Shown: positions 1 to 13,871 of the stretch, piece after piece
How positions within the stretch are numbered: position 1 is the first letter of the stretch
Layout: every line of letters begins with the position of its first letter
From: Owenia fusiformis
Taxonomy: Eukaryota; Annelida; Polychaeta; Sabellida; Oweniidae
NCBI GenBank assembly: GCA_903813345.2
Contig: CAIIXF020000005.1
Span: 20,897,375 to 20,961,374 of the forward strand
Length of the DNA stretch: 64,000 nucleotides
Direction of reading: 5' to 3'
Notes under the pieces: model-generated
The model's input: only the letters and a program-made list of their open reading frames with translations
Told to the model about the DNA's origin: nothing
Databases searched by the model: none
Program-made: the position numbers and the translations under genes

Positions 1-666
1 CACAGCCATGCAGAACAATGATACCATGAAGAAAGTATATAAAGAGTATATATTAGATAGAACTACAATTATGGGGTGGCAGAAAAGATTTAAAAGAGAC
101 GATTTGACCCAGTATGACAACTCCAAACATGGGAGGCAAAAACTCCACAAGTCACAGTGGAAGAAATAGCGCCAAGAGTGTTTGACCTGACAGGCATCAA
201 AAGTACACAACATTCAAAGGGCAATATTTTGAGAAAATGTGAAATGGGACACTGTGCAATATACATCCATTAAAACTAGGATGTGCTCATAGTAATTTAG
301 TATCTTACAATGTATTTTTGAGCACACTTCTTATAGCTAGACCAAATGGTATTTGTTGATTAACTATTTCATATTTTCAATTTTTATTCGTTTTGACCTC
401 ACTGTATAACCTGCCCCACCCTACCCAAACTCACCAACTTAATTTTATTATAACATCAATATAGTTTGATCAGTCAACATGAAAATTTCAAGAATAATCA
501 AAATGTCTCTAATGAACATTTAGAGCATATAGTGCATTACTTCGGGACAACCCTCGTACAGTATCAGTATATTTTCTTATGATTAATATTGGTAATTGAC
601 ATCAGTGACTTCAAATGTGGCATGAAAACAACTTAGACATGATCCTAATAAATATAGCACACTCTC
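1..666. other. No feature recognised
   Basis: AT-rich non-coding DNA without splice-bounded frames or recognisable repeats. If the RGS12-like gene extends left, this is intron. Confidence 0.4.
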
Positions 667-2940
667 CACGCCTGGTGATCGGAGGAAATGAATGGAGGGG
701 GGAAAAGCTGATTTTTGCTAGAAAATTCAACAAATCTAAACGAGAAAGTTTGCAATTGAATTGCTAATTGAATAGGCGCATAACACGGGGAAATATGTTA
801 GGTCTTCTAGGATTTTTTTGAACTGATGGGCTTCTAAGATATAAGATCTATTAAGTAAATAGTACCATAGGTACTGGGCTCACATGGTGTTGCTCAAGAA
901 GAGAAAAGTGAATGATGGCTAAAATGGCAGACAATAATTTTTTACAAAACTATCTCACTTAACTACTGTGCACGAAGTGACATGTGCTTTTACAATGCAG
1001 GATTTTTTGCCTATTTTATGTAACAAAATTATTTCATACAACTACTCTTTACAGTGACATGGCTTTTTACAATGCAGGATACCTGAAATTATTTATAAAG
1101 CTACCTAAAAGTGAATTTTGCTGGACAAAAATGACGACAATTTTGAAAATAAGTGAGCTCTTGAACCGGGAGCCAAAGGGAAGTTTTCTGTATTGATGTT
1201 GAACAAAAATAACTTAAAACGGGAATCATATTGACAGAGGTTTTAACAAAAAAGGTAGTTGCTCTAACATCTTGCTAGCTTGATTAATTTTATTACATTT
1301 AATTCTACTTATAGATTTAATCTACTGTACGACTGTTTTATAATGGATAAACACCAGTTTGACCATGAACTAACCATATTTCAAGCTAAAATAGTAGATG
1401 TTTACTTGTGGGTTTTTGAATTTCTGCACTGGTCGAAAAGTGGTCTTCGTCATTAGGTCACTTGATCAATAAGAAAATATGGTGGCCGCAAAAGAAGACA
1501 ATTTAAAATTATAGATCTATATTCATATATTACCATTTTGCATCGCTCTAAATGCCTTCTTATGACTTCTGACTTTAAAAAAAACCTAGCCATTTTTCGC
1601 TGACCCATTGCCTAAATGTAGTTATTTTGAGAAGAAAAAAGTTACATAGCAACGAGACATTCAGGAAGTCCTACTTCCCGCCTCATTGATGACGTTAACT
1701 GTTTATTACTTCAATAAATAATTGTAAATACAATATTTATTATATATTTTCCGTCAAATGGCATTACAATAGTCAATAAATAACTTGAAAATGAAGATAT
1801 TTTAATTAATTATTTTAAATAAACATGCTTAGTCTATTACGTCATAATAATGTTGAAAATATGAAACAGCCCGTTTGGAAAAAGGTTCATCCAGAAAGCC
1901 AAGTGAAAGACTTCCTGGATAGAAACCATGTAGCCTATGTTTCATTCAAAACTTTTCACAGGTGATCAAGTCGAGTCTCTTGATTGATTAGAATGATTAT
2001 TGACGAATATGTTTTGTGATGGGATGTTAGAGCAACTACCTTTAAAATGTGCCACTATTGTGGACTGACTGAGAGACAGATGGACAAATCAATGATTACT
2101 AAAATGGCTGAGAATAAAAAAATGATATAATTTTTTGCAGATTTTTTAGTAACAAAATTATTTCATACAACTATTCTTTACAGTGACATGGATTTTTACA
2201 ATGCAGGACACCTGAAATTATTTATTAAGCTGAATTTTGCGAGACAAAAATGTCAGCCATTTTGAAAATAGGCGAGCTTTTGAACCAGGAATCATAGGGG
2301 GTTTTCTGTACTGATGTTGAACAAAAATAACTTAAAATGGGAATCGTATTGACAGAGGTTTTAAAGCAAATGGTCTAAAAGTGGATTTCACGAGACAAAA
2401 ATGGTGGCAATTTTGGAAATAGGCGAGCTTTTGAACCAGGAGTCATAGGGGACAATGGGAATCCTATTGGCAGAGGTTTTAAAATGTACCAGTATTGTTG
2501 ACAGACAGATAGACAAGGACAAGTGCAAAAGCTCACCATGTGAGCTGAAAAGGCGCAGCATCACCAACGTGTGTTCAATTTTAATTATTTCGATTATCTT
2601 TTATATAACACATGGTAACATATTTTACAAAACCAACAATGACAATAGTTTTGTGATAATTAAGTCACGTACAAGTGTTTATAAAAGATTGTGTAGACCA
2701 TTCTTGCTTGATTTATAGCAAAAACATTGACATTTGCTTGTTGGTGGTGCTGCGTCTTTTTTAATAGATTTTATATCTTAGAAGCCCATCAGTTCAAAAA
2801 AAATCCCAGAAGACCTAACATATTTCCCCGTGTCGTGCGCTTTTTCAATTAGAGATTAATTGTAAACTTTCTTTTAAAAAAATAAATCATCCAGATTTGT
2901 TGCAATGGAGTTGATCTTCCAAGAATTCATTCTCAAGAGT
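667..2940. mobile_element. Fold-back element A1, with internal repeats and a nested insertion
   Basis: The left end begins CACGCCTGGTGATCG and runs through a TTAGGTCTTCTAG..TTTTTTGAACTGATG segment (about 810-830). The reverse complement of that segment is at 2790-2822, so the ends are long inverted repeats as in the other A copies. The right terminus is degraded after about 2900. The interior holds tandem copies of a module of about 250 bp (about 975-1240, 2120-2370, 2380-2490) marked by CAGTGACATGG and GAACAAAAATAACTTAAAA. No transposase frame. Confidence 0.6.
1247..2041. mobile_element. TTAA-flanked inverted-repeat element nested in A1
   Basis: AGGTAGTTGCTCTAACATC near the left end is the exact reverse complement of the right end. 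The insert interrupts the A1 module GAGGTTTTAAAATG, whose intact form is at 2472-2486. TTAA is present on both sides (1243-1246 and 2042-2045). TTAA duplication is typical of piggyBac-type transposition. About 795 bases with no coding content. Confidence 0.5.
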
Positions 2941-3956
2941 TATGAATGCCATGAGCTAGCATCTTCATTACATTATATCACGACTTTGAGAACTATGAGT
3001 TTAATCTGAAGTTAAATAAATAAAACTAGTCAGCATTTTTTTCATAAAATAACAATGAGTAAATTTGAGGTTAAAATCCGCAATTTTGATTGATTAAATT
3101 GAATTAAAATGAGGGTTGAATGAGGTAAAGAGGTGAATTACTACAAAAAATATCAATCCACATTTCATTATCTTCAGAAAAATAGGCACATTTTGTGAAC
3201 CTTAATGAATATTAAAAAAAAACTAAAAGATACCCCATCATGTCAGTTTGACCTAGTTTTGTCCTCATTTAACTTCCCTTTTTGGAAATACAAATTTTTT
3301 CGGTCAAAGAGTATTTTTGATAGAAATGAATGGAATCAAAGGTTTAAATTATGTCATATTTATGGATAGGACTGCAGAAATTTCATTCTACTTTGGAGAA
3401 ACAAAAAATATAAATTATTTATATGATATAAGCAAAAACCTTTTACAAGAGTTTAGAAATTAGGGGATTGGCTTAATATTATATGGACAGGTAATTGGAA
3501 GTTGAAATAAATTTGAACAAATTATAGAAATTACAATGGCATAACTTGTGGTTGGACTCTTTGAAAATGTTGAAAACATGCAATAGATGGCAGCGGTAGC
3601 AGCAGTTATACCAAACTAAAAAGACATAAAGTAACAATTTATATACCACAAGATTTTTTATTTCTCACTCCTGGGCACAGTCCATCACACAACTCTAAGT
3701 AAAAGTTGTTATTAATAAGCAAGATTGGCTTGAGAATAATAAACCTAAGCAAGCTCAAGCAAAATGTACTATGTTCTATGGTGCACCAATCGTATCTGAA
3801 ATATAACGGACACAATGTCCTATTAAAGGATCTCAATCTGTTCTTATTTTTGTTCTCACAGTAAACTAAAATTAAAAGAAATTTAGAACAGCCTGTAACT
3901 TGCATTATGAGTAGAATATAACACAAACCTTCTGCAAATCTAAAAGCTTAACAAGC
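2941..3956. other. No feature recognised
   Basis: AT-rich. The longest frame (3639-3926, minus) is rich in Cys, Leu and Phe, lacks splice sites in phase with exon 12, and looks like chance. Confidence 0.4.
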
Positions 3957-5028
3957 CACAGGGTGAACAGAATCGCACCCTTGAACAGAATACACTTTTC
4001 GGGATGGAAAATTCAAAATGGCCACCTTAACATTTACCCAGACTGCCTAAAAACTAATCAGTTCTACACGTTCCATAGAAACATCTCTAAAATTTTAGAA
4101 TGAATCCATGAAACCTGTAAACAACCCTCAAGAGACACGTTTTCAGCTTTTTTTCTATAGTTCAGATTTTCCTGAAAAAAATCCTAGTAAAAGATATACT
4201 GATGTATTACAAAATATGTGAAAATTGGAAAGATTGACCGTTTAGTTATTTCTAAAAAATTGTTTTAATTTAACATTGCTCTCAATGGGAAATTCTTTTT
4301 TATTTTTTAAAACAAGCCTTCACAGACACGATTTTAGAACGGAAAATCCAAAATGGCCGCCTTAACATTTACCAAGAATGCCAAAAAACTAATCAGTTCT
4401 AAACATTTATAGGTAGAGACATCCCTGAGAATTTCAATTGAATCCCTCAAACGTTTTGGCTGGAAACCTGTAGACAAGCCTTGACAGACAAGATTTTAGG
4501 ACGGAAAATCCAAAATGGCCGCCTTAACATTTACCGAGAATGCCGAAAAACTAATCAGTTCTAAACTTTCATAGGTAGAAACATCCCTGAGAATTTCAAA
4601 ATGAATCCCTCAAACTGTTTGGCTGGAAACCTGTAGACAAGCCTTGACAGACAAGATTTTAGGACAGAAAATCCAAAATGGCTGCCTTAACATTTACCCA
4701 GAATGCCGAAAAACTAATCGGTTCAAAACTTTCATAGGTAGAAACTTCCAAGAATTTCAAATGAATCCCTCAAACGGTTTGGCTAGAAACCTGTAGACAA
4801 GCCTTGACAGACAAGATTTTAAGACAGAAAATCCAAAATGGCCGCCTTAACATTTACCCAGAATGCCGAAAAACTAATCACTTCTAAACTTTCATAGGTA
4901 GAAAAATCCCTGAGAATTTCAAATGAATCCCTCAAAGAGTTTGGCTGGAAACCTGTAGACAAGATTATTCGGGACGCCCACCCGGCAAACTGATTACAAT
5001 ATAGCACCTTAGGGTGCGATAAAAATAA
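3957..5028. repeat. Tandem-core element B1
   Basis: Begins AGGGTGAACAGAATCGCACCCTT and ends CTTAGGGTGCGATAAAAA; TCGCACCCT and AGGGTGCGA are reverse complements. Between them are about five units of 150-160 bp containing AATCCAAAATGGCCGCC, TTAACATTTACCCAGAATGCC, AACTAATCAGTTC and GTTTGGCTGGAAACC. The structure (short complementary ends around a tandem core) is that of pearl/Helentron-like non-autonomous elements. Confidence 0.7.
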
Positions 5029-5987
5029 TAACTTACAAAGTAAGTGTGAGTGTATTGCATTTTGAAATACTATAAGAGGTGCGTGCATGCCAAGGATTTC
5101 TATACATTATGTTGCTTACCAGGGAAGCATTTCTTTTAAAGCCTTGACATTTTCAAGAAAGAAGATTTACATCAAAATCTAGAGTTGGTGCATCATATAA
5201 GTTACAAATTTTAAAAATTGGGATCATGTAGACAGAGCCCTTTAAAGAATCATTCCATCATTAAGGAATTTACTTAACAGTATATAATTGAGGATGTTTT
5301 GTTAATTTGAATATAACCCCTGCCGACTGCTTGCCAAGTCTTCTTTAATCTACATTAACTAATTCTATACTAAGTGTCTAAAGTGAATATATTCGTAAGG
5401 TAACTAAAAATTCTATGTGATAAAGCACTATATGTCAACAAAAACCATCTGATTTTCAAACATTTGAGAAATTCTAGTGACCATAATAATAATAAAGACA
5501 CAATAAACACAGGTTAAAGGAGCTCAGTGCCTATCTCTGACCTTAAAATATGAAGAATTTAAAAATGCACAGCTTGCAAGAAAACAAACCCTTAATCTGT
5601 AAATAATCTGTTACCTGAAAAATTTGCTCACCTAAAAGGCGGCATGACAAGTTGGAATAATGAGATTACACTTTACTATGTGAGCAATTTTTTCAAACTG
5701 CACTGAATATTAACGGAAAAGAAGGCTTTTCGATGTAGCAAATTTGAGGTTGTTCTGATTTATTTATTTGGGGTATTTTAGGGCTAGAAATAGGCAATAA
5801 ACAACTTTAAAGACAATTCTTGTTTAAGACAAATCTCACACAGAGTAATTTAAATGTAAGACATCAATTATTTAATGGAAAACTAGTCGGCATAGGAAAT
5901 ATTCAATTACAAGTAGTTCTATCCTGACATGAAGTAAGGTTTGTGCACTCACTAGAATATGTAATACAGGTAGCAGAGGCAAATGAC

Positions 5988-6420
5988 AATTACCCAAATG
6001 CGAGTAAGTAGTTACCAGTTTCACCACCAGGTGGCTGATTCGGGTCAATTAACATGGCAGGTATATAAGAAAGTTCCCTTAAACTTGAATATTATCAATT
6101 TAAGTGGCTCAATTTTCATATAACCCGTATGTGTCTGATACTTATACTAATGAAAATATGTCCAGTAAAGCAAAATATTATCTGTCCACTAAAAGAAAAG
6201 ATATTTCATTTTTTGTGATTTTTTAGCATGGGGTCTATGGGGAATCTCCCCTAGCTAGAAGTCACATTCTCAAAAAAATTAATTTTTCAAAGTTGATAAA
6301 CACTTTTTAAAACCACATTTCTAGATGTAATTTTACATGTAGATTTCAAATATGATATTACTTTGACTGAATTTTGAATGACGTAAATCAAGATTATTTC
6401 TACTCGCATCTGGGTTATTG
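5988..6420. mobile_element. MITE family E, copy 1
   Basis: A 430-base element whose ends TTACCCAAATGCGAGTA and TACTCGCATCTGGGTTA are inverted repeats. The interior markers CACCACCAGGTGGCT and GGGGTCTATGGGGAATC recur in the copies at 19913, 20963 and 36925. Non-coding. Confidence 0.75.
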
Positions 6421-6944
6421 AATAAAAATGAATGGAGATTTGGTAACATTGAAGAGTGTTCTTCCCACGATTTTTATCAATTGGGTCCAATGCTAATTTT
6501 CAGTTCAACTCAAAGTGTGCCACCTTATCAAGATTGTTCTCATTTTCGAGTGAGTGTATTTGGGTTTCCAGTAGGTAAAATACTGTTTTCAAAATTGGGT
6601 GAGCACTCATAGTTTCAATACTATGAGTTTAAGCTATGAATGCTAGGTGTTCATAGCTTAAATATTCTTATGGGTTTTCGATGTTGCCCTACTAAGGGAT
6701 AGTGTTCACATGTCGTCCACAGAGAAAAATGAAGTAAACTCCATTATGATTTAGCCCTATACCCTCTCTACCATATAGAGAAAGAAAAATGCCCTCCTTA
6801 AGAAATTAGCTTTGTTTAGCATTTATTAGATCTTAGGAAGCATATCAAAACACTGATTTACATTTCGACATAAAAGTAATTACATGTACCTTGAGGACCC
6901 ATGGACAATCTCTCACCCCAATCCCATCCTATCTCACTCTTTTT

Positions 6945-8330
6945 ACATTTTTCTAAAATTTCCTCTTAAACTGGAATGTATTTTGTCTTATATATTTTAT
7001 CAAGAAATTTCGATAGTGGTGTGATACTCCACACATTTTCAAGTTCATATTTCTCAGAATATAAGACAGTTTACCATGAATTATCAACTTCAAGGAACTA
7101 TAATCATTGACAGTGAGGGTTAGATAGTACCCCACACACAATTTTATCGCCTACTCTGGTGTATTGTAGAAAAATATCCAAAAAGAGTTTGCTTATGATA
7201 TTCGGCATCCTTTAACCTTTTGTGACACACAAATTTTTTTATTTGGAAATTTTAGCAATTTTAAAATATTCATGTTTTAACAAAATTCGATGAAAATTTC
7301 CAGTCTTGCAGTTTCAAAGAGTGTTTAAATCATTTTGATTACAAATTTAATTGTTTTACATATGGTTTGTCTGTTCTCTTAAGATATTGTTACTATGCGT
7401 TGAAGATGTTTTAACTCCTAAATAGGAATATTGTAAGTGTGATTTTATTATTGTTTAAGAGTGAAGATAATAGTTACTACTTTCAACTCGTACATGGGCA
7501 GGTGCATGCATCATATGATTTGTTGGCTTTAAGTCTAAAAAGGTTTATCAGGGCACTGAAAGACATCCCTGCATGGATTTCTATCCATCCTACCACAACA
7601 GCATTTCCTACTGTCTCTCACTCGATTAAAAAACCCTTTCCAATACCTCGCATGTCATAAAATCTCAAGAAAATGCTTGTATTTTGTTTAAGTTATTTAA
7701 GGCATTATTAACAGTGAGCTTGCACTCTTTAAAATTTCTTTGGCCTACGATTGGGAGGCCATATTCGTCCAATGACTCACAGGTGGCCACCGACCGCTTA
7801 CCTTTTGTTGGACAACTTGAAATGATTCACATGGATTTAACATGTGACCTTTCAGGGGTAACATTGTAACATTATAACAGTCACTCCTACTTGGTTCAGT
7901 TTTGCTTTTACCTGTGAATTATTATGGTGTTTAATAGGATAGGATTGACCAGAATATTCAAATTGTTTTTGTAATTCAATTTGTCACAAATTGTTTCAAA
8001 ATTTTGCTTAATTTAGGTCAAATCTGTAAATATGTAGCAATTTAGAAACTGATGTCAAATTGCCCCAAACAAAAAAATTGAGTGTCTCAAATTGTTTCAA
8101 TTTGATGTATGCCAAATTTCATGAGAAAACTCTTATTGGATATTTTTCTACAACACATCAAAGTAGACAACAAAATTGTGTGTGGGGTACTATGTATTCC
8201 ATAGGTGCAGTAGTTACCTATTGAAACATTGTCTTTTGAGCCATTACAAAATACAGGCAGATGGAAAAATGCATTCCAGTTAAAAAAAAGAAAAAAAGAT
8301 GTTTCATACATAAAAGCACTTACAAGTCAC
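6945..8330. repeat. Imperfect long inverted repeat
   Basis: The segment at about 7112-7190 (ATAGTACCCCACACACAATTTT...TGTAGAAAAATATCC) recurs inverted at about 8130-8206, and weaker symmetry extends outward (ACTGGAATG at 6970 against its complement near 8277). The 0.85-kb centre contains no recognisable gene. Probably an old fold-back element. Confidence 0.5.
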
Positions 8331-9445
8331 CCTTCCCCCCACACACATATACACCCAACTCGAAAACATGATATTTATAGTTGTTTGTGAAATGACACCA
8401 ATGTTATGGTCTGCATATAATACAATAGAGTGTAATCAAGCAGGACTATTAAGAAAGTTATCTGAGTCTACAAAGATTCACCATCTCTAAGAAACACAAT
8501 GCCCTGAATATGATATTCAGTAAAGAGCACACATAAATACAATAAAGGAGAAACTTAGCTATCTACCTGTTTTTCAACAAACAGGTTTTAACATTTTAAG
8601 ATTATAGTAAATCCAAATACAGTTTAAGGTATAAAATAGTTTAAAAGTTAACAACTAAATAATATGACTCTGTGACATTCATGAGATCTGTGCAATAAAT
8701 GCTCAATGATTTCTTCTACACCATTCAATTAGAAAGATTTATATTTACATGGAAGAATGTTTTATATTTGTTGACGTATAGTGCTTGCCTCACACTAATA
8801 ATATATTGGATAAAAAAATTAATATAAATTTTTTTTCTATCCAATGTATTAGAATTTAATTACACAAGTAAATGATTGTCTATTAGATCACCGCAAATCC
8901 ATTATATTTACACACAAAATTTTACATCACAAACATTTGTCAACCCTTGCGTTTCTAGCAAAACACACTTTTGATGCAACTGTTCAAAAGACTGATCCTG
9001 TTTTACAGGTACAGAGCTGGCAGTCTTATTTTTAGAGTAACACAATTAATTGTCTTCAAGTCAAAATGCAACTTCTTGGCCCAATTTGTGGAGCAAGTCA
9101 CTCACTCCCCATTATTATGGAGTCCGAGAACTCCCTGTCTGCAGATAGCTTATACTTTCATTGTATTATTTCTCCCACAGGACTCATTCATTGTAGATGT
9201 CTTAGTTTCGCAATAGAACACTTCTTAGTTTTTGATATCTGTAGAGTCGTGCTAGTGAAAATGATATCTTATCACCCAGATTGATTAAAGTCACCTCCTG
9301 TTTGACACCTAATACCATTTGCACATTTTAACTGATCCTACATTTAGCATTGACTTCTAAGAAATTGGCATTACACTAGTTTGAACTCAATCAGGAATGT
9401 CATAGGGAACATAATATCTGAACATAACAATTTGCAAGAAAAAAA
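8331..9445. other. No feature recognised
   Basis: AT-rich DNA between an inverted repeat and D1. Overlapping short frames near 8971-9284 have no family resemblance. Confidence 0.4.
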
Positions 9446-10057
9446 CTAGAAATACAGCAACTCCACGGAGTAGCAAATCCCAATGAACAAACATGTTATG
9501 AGAATTAGCGTCTATATAAAATTTGAACCAAATCCATCCACTGGTATTTGAGTTATCAATAATGTTTTTTTATGAAATGTAGTAGCCATTTTGAAATTCA
9601 GCTGCCACCTTTAAAATTTCTTCTAGAGCAGAGCGGCTATCCCTAGGCATCAGCATATTAAATTTGATCCAAATCCGTCTACTGGTACTTGAGTTATCTA
9701 AGATTACATTTTTAATGAAAAATGGCAGAGATTTTGATAAATAGTGACCATCTTGAAAATTTCTTCTCGAGCAGAGCTCCAGGCATCAGTATATAAAATT
9801 AGACCTAAATCTGTCCACTGGTATTTGAGATATCAAAGATTACCTTTTTTATGATAAATGGTTGCCAATTTAAAATTCAGCTGACGCCTTTGAAATTTCT
9901 TCTGAAGCAGATCTCCTTCTCTGGACATCAGCATATAAATTCGAACCAAATCCATCCACTGGTATTTGAGTTATCAATGGTTACGTTTTTTATGAAAACT
10001 GGTGGCCATTTTAAAATTCAGTGGCCATCTTAAAAATGTCTTCTTAATCAAAAAAGA

Positions 10058-11028
10058 CACACGGTGAACAATATCGCACCCTTGAACAGAAGATAAAGTG
10101 TTAATACACGAAAGTTTGTCAATATTATAGTAATTGTGTAGAAAATTGTAATAATTTTGCACATATCAGGGATAACTGGTAAAGAGATTTCAACCTATGC
10201 TTGGATCAGGGATATGGGAATCTTAAGTATATTGATGTATAAATGGTGTCCAAATGCAAAATAGAGGTTGTAGATACTTTGTAGCTGCTGGAAGATTTGC
10301 ACATGATCTTGTCATAAATGAGATATAGCCTTGAATGTTCACTAAACAATCTCTACAAGTAGCAAGACTATTTCTGCAGAATGATGGTTTAGGGAGGACT
10401 ATAATATTAGAAACAGCCCTGAATATTTCAAATGCATCCGTCAAACGGTTTGGCTGGAAACCCGTAGAACAAGCCTTGACAGACATGATTTAGGACGAAA
10501 AATCCAAAATGGCCGCCTTAACATTTACCCAGAATGCCGAAAAACAAATCAGTTCTAAACTTTTATAGGTAGAAACATCCCTAAGAATTTCAAATGAATC
10601 CCTCAAACGGTTTGGCTGGAAACCTGTAGACAAGCCTTCACAGACACGATTTTAGGACGGAAAATCCAAAATGGCCGCATTAACATTTACCCAGAATGCC
10701 GAAAAACTAATCAGTTCTAAACTTTCATAGGTAGAAACATCCCTGAGAATTTCAAATGAATCCCTCAAACGGTTTTGCTGGAAACCTATAGACAAGCCTT
10801 GACAGACAAGATTTTAGGACAGAAAATACAAAATGGCCTCCTTAACATTAACCCAGAATGCCGAAAAACTAATCAGTTCTAAACTTTCATAGGTAGAAAC
10901 ATCCCTGAGAATTTCAAATGAATCCCTCAAACGGTTTGGCTGGAAACCTGTAGACAAGATTATTCGGGACACCCACCCGCCCGGCAAACTGATAACAATA
11001 TAGCACCTTAGGGTGCAATAAAAATTAA
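10058..11028. repeat. Tandem-core element B2
   Basis: Begins ACGGTGAACAATATCGCACCC and ends CTTAGGGTGCAATAAAAA, as B1 does. An initial 350 bases are non-repetitive, then three to four units with AATCCAAAATGGCCGCC and TTTGGCTGGAAACCTGTAGAC. It sits between the left half of D1 and A2. Confidence 0.7.
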
Positions 11029-13147
11029 TATTGAATACGGAGGGGGGGGGGGGGGAGTGAACGGAAGGGGGGAGTAATATGTCTTTAGGACGGAACAAAT
11101 TCACAAGAACTCGTGTATTTGAATAAAACTAAACTCAGTACCACGGTAAGGAACTGGATATTACATCTCTGGAGAATGAAAAATGGAAAAATTTGAAGTT
11201 ATATGAATAAATTCAACTAACATGTCTTATCGTGTCCTATATACACGTAACTCCCCCCTCTGTTTTTTTTTTTTTTTTTGATTTATGGAAACTAACTTGA
11301 AAAAAGTCAATAATATTATTACTCTTGTGATAATAACGTCTCTTATTCACCTTTCCACAAAGTAAAGGAAATCGATAATTTCCGGCGTGCTGATTGGTTG
11401 TATGCAAATGAGTCAAATCAATGACGTCAATGATGGAAAGTTTTGAAGAATTAGTACAGCCAGCATAGGAATATTTTGAATTAACTGCAATAAAAGGATT
11501 CTATTTGCCCAATGCACTAATTATTTTTAATCAAATATGAAATATGGACGGGGTACTTTCATTCCGAATCTTATGTAATTTAATTCAATCATTTTTTGAT
11601 AGAACTATTGTTTATTAAGAGTTCTCAGATCAGCCTCACATACCCGGGCTCACATGTCTCATGTGATTGCAAACAAAAAATGTAAATTGTGAAGTTACAA
11701 ACAACTCGGTTAAATTATCTGATAGTGGTCATACACTATCCTGTTAAATGGTTATTATGTCGTAGTAAGAAGTTCCATCAGAAATTCACCATGAGTGACA
11801 TTTGCGCAAAGCGTTACCTTTTGGTATTTATTGAAGAAAAATTCTACAGTCTGTTGGATCTATTTTTACAGTTTTGCTTTTGCAAGATATTTTAAAAAAT
11901 TGACTGTTTCTACACTGAATAAAAAGCATTTTCCCAGGAATATTTGGATCGGGAGATAGGCAGCGGGAAATATGCATTGGAATTTTTATATATGTTTATC
12001 CCATCCTTGGACGTATATTGGACGTATATTGGGAATATTTGAGAGAACAGAAAAAACCGCCCACGGCCAAGCAAACAAAACAGGACATGGATGAATATTC
12101 TAACATATTTTCATGATTGAACAATGCGAACCAGATGACCAAGATTAGTATGGAATAAACATATTATCCTATAGTCGGGCAGATATATTATATTTGCCTC
12201 GGGATAACGCCAATATCCTGAACCTCAAATAGGATAATCTTTATATATGTCATGCTCCTCCAATATATCAATTCTAATAGTATATCCCAATGTTTTCAAG
12301 TATAATATTTTCAAGATACGATCTGCTATGACTTGCAGAAATAAATAGGAAGTAATCGTTTAGTTGATTGAACTATGGTAGTAGTGAAGTCAATGATTTA
12401 ATGAATAAGAGCAAATGTTTTTAATTTGAACAGGTCATTCATCAAATGACACTGAAGCTTAACTTAAATAGATTTTTATGCATGGGAGATGTTATAATGT
12501 TGGTGAACTAATGAATATGATAAGTTCACCTGTTCACATCCAGTTCCTATCATGATTGACACTGACAGGGAGTAATTCTCTTCAAATTATTTACTCATTA
12601 TGAACAGAAATTTAATATTTCAATCGCTTAGAAGGCGTAAATAAATGTCAATTTGACATTCAATAAAAATCAAGTCAATAACTTACTGATTACTTGCACA
12701 TTTGAAGAGGTAAAACTTACAGCAATCAACCAAGGATTTACATGTAAACTCAATTGCATTTGTTTTTCGCGGGAAAAAGTTTCTCTCATTGACGTCACCG
12801 ATTTTTAAGCAGCTCATTATAATATTCATGAGCTGATTTTGTGGAAAGGTGAATACCTATTTATTACAGGTCGTGTGGACCATTGTTGCCTGATTTATAG
12901 CAAAAACATTGACTTTTGCACGTTGGTGATGATGCGCCTTTTTTAATAGATCTAATACCTTAGAAGCCTATCAGTTTTACAAAAAATATGAGAAGACCTA
13001 ACATATTTTGCTATGTACTGCGCCTATTCATTAGGCAATTCAGTTGTAAACTTTCTCCTGAAAAAATAAATCTTCCAGATTTGTTGAATTTTCTTGCAAA
13101 AATCGCCTACTCCCCCTTCCATTCATTTTGTACGATCACCGGGCGTG
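11029..13147. mobile_element. Fold-back element A2 (left end lost) with nested insertion
   Basis: The left part carries the internal A segment bounded by GGAGGGGGG and CCCCCCTC (11040-11265). The right arm (12855-13147) ends TTTTGTACGATCACCGGGCGTG, the standard A terminus. The left terminal arm is missing where B2 abuts. The arm is split at 11346-12853 by another element. No coding content. Confidence 0.65.
11346..12853. mobile_element. Inverted-repeat element with TTCACCTTTCCACAAA ends
   Basis: The left end TTCACCTTTCCACAAAG and right end TTTTGTGGAAAGGTGAA are inverted repeats. Removing this 1.5-kb block restores the A-family sequence CTTATACCTATTTATTACAGG. TGACGTCA-containing segments near both ends (11422, 12789) are also in opposite orientation. 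The interior holds a copy of the ATATCC/CTATAG palindrome repeat (about 12120-12245). Confidence 0.55.
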
Positions 13148-13871
13148 AGCATATAGAATTTGAAGAAAATCCGTCGACTGGTATTTGAGTTTACAGAGAT
13201 TATGTTTTTTAACTGCCATCTTGAAAATCCCTTTTCGAGCAAAGCTCCTATGTCCCTAGGCATCAGCATGTCAAATTTGAACCAAATCCATCCACTGGTA
13301 TTTGAGTTATCAAAGATTACAGGGTTTTACAAAAAATGGGTGGCCATTTTGAAATTCAGTGGCCATCTTTAAAATCTCTTCTTGAGCAAGGTTCCTTTAT
13401 CCCTAGGCAACAGCATATAAACTTTGAACCAAATCGGTTGACTAGTATTTGAGTAATCAAAGATTATATTTTTTACAAATAATGGCCGTCATTTTGAGCG
13501 GCCATATTGAAAATTTCTTCTCGAGCAGGGGTCCTACACCCATAAGGCATAAGCCTATAAAATTTGAATCACATCCGTCAGCCGGTATTTGAGTTATTGC
13601 CCAGACAGACGGACGAATGGGCAGCTTTCCTATATCCCCCTCGAACTTCATTCAGTGGGATAAAAATGATAAACATTCTGGTTTGAGCCCTTTCCACCTG
13701 TAATAATGTAAGACTGATACACTCATTCCCTTAGAATACCATATATTGGCGAAGTGTTTTACCCTTAAAGATAAAAAGCATTCAATGACAAAAGATCATC
13801 CAATTAAATTGATAAATCTACATTATGGGGTAACAGCCATTGTAAATGGTGATTAAGCATGGTATTCATTG

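Larger units (their letters stand above)
9446..13663. repeat. Tandem-core element D1, split by nested elements B2 and A2
   Basis: Starts ACAGCAACTCCACGGAGTAGC..AAATCCCAATGAAC and ends GACAGACGGACG..ATTCAGTGGGATAAAA (the ends are partly complementary). The core units (about 140-150 bp, marked by CTGGTATTTGAGTTATC, TTGAAAATTTCTTCTCGAG and CCTAGGCATCAGCATAT) lie at 9540-10035 and 13150-13600. Element A2's right end joins the unit in the middle of AGCATATA at 13148, showing that A2 inserted into D1. Confidence 0.65.

Noticed and set aside
7439-7869. Two adjacent plus-strand frames in the centre of the 6945-8330 inverted repeat, considered as a transposase
   Set aside because: No catalytic or DNA-binding motif could be seen, and the frames are separated by stops.
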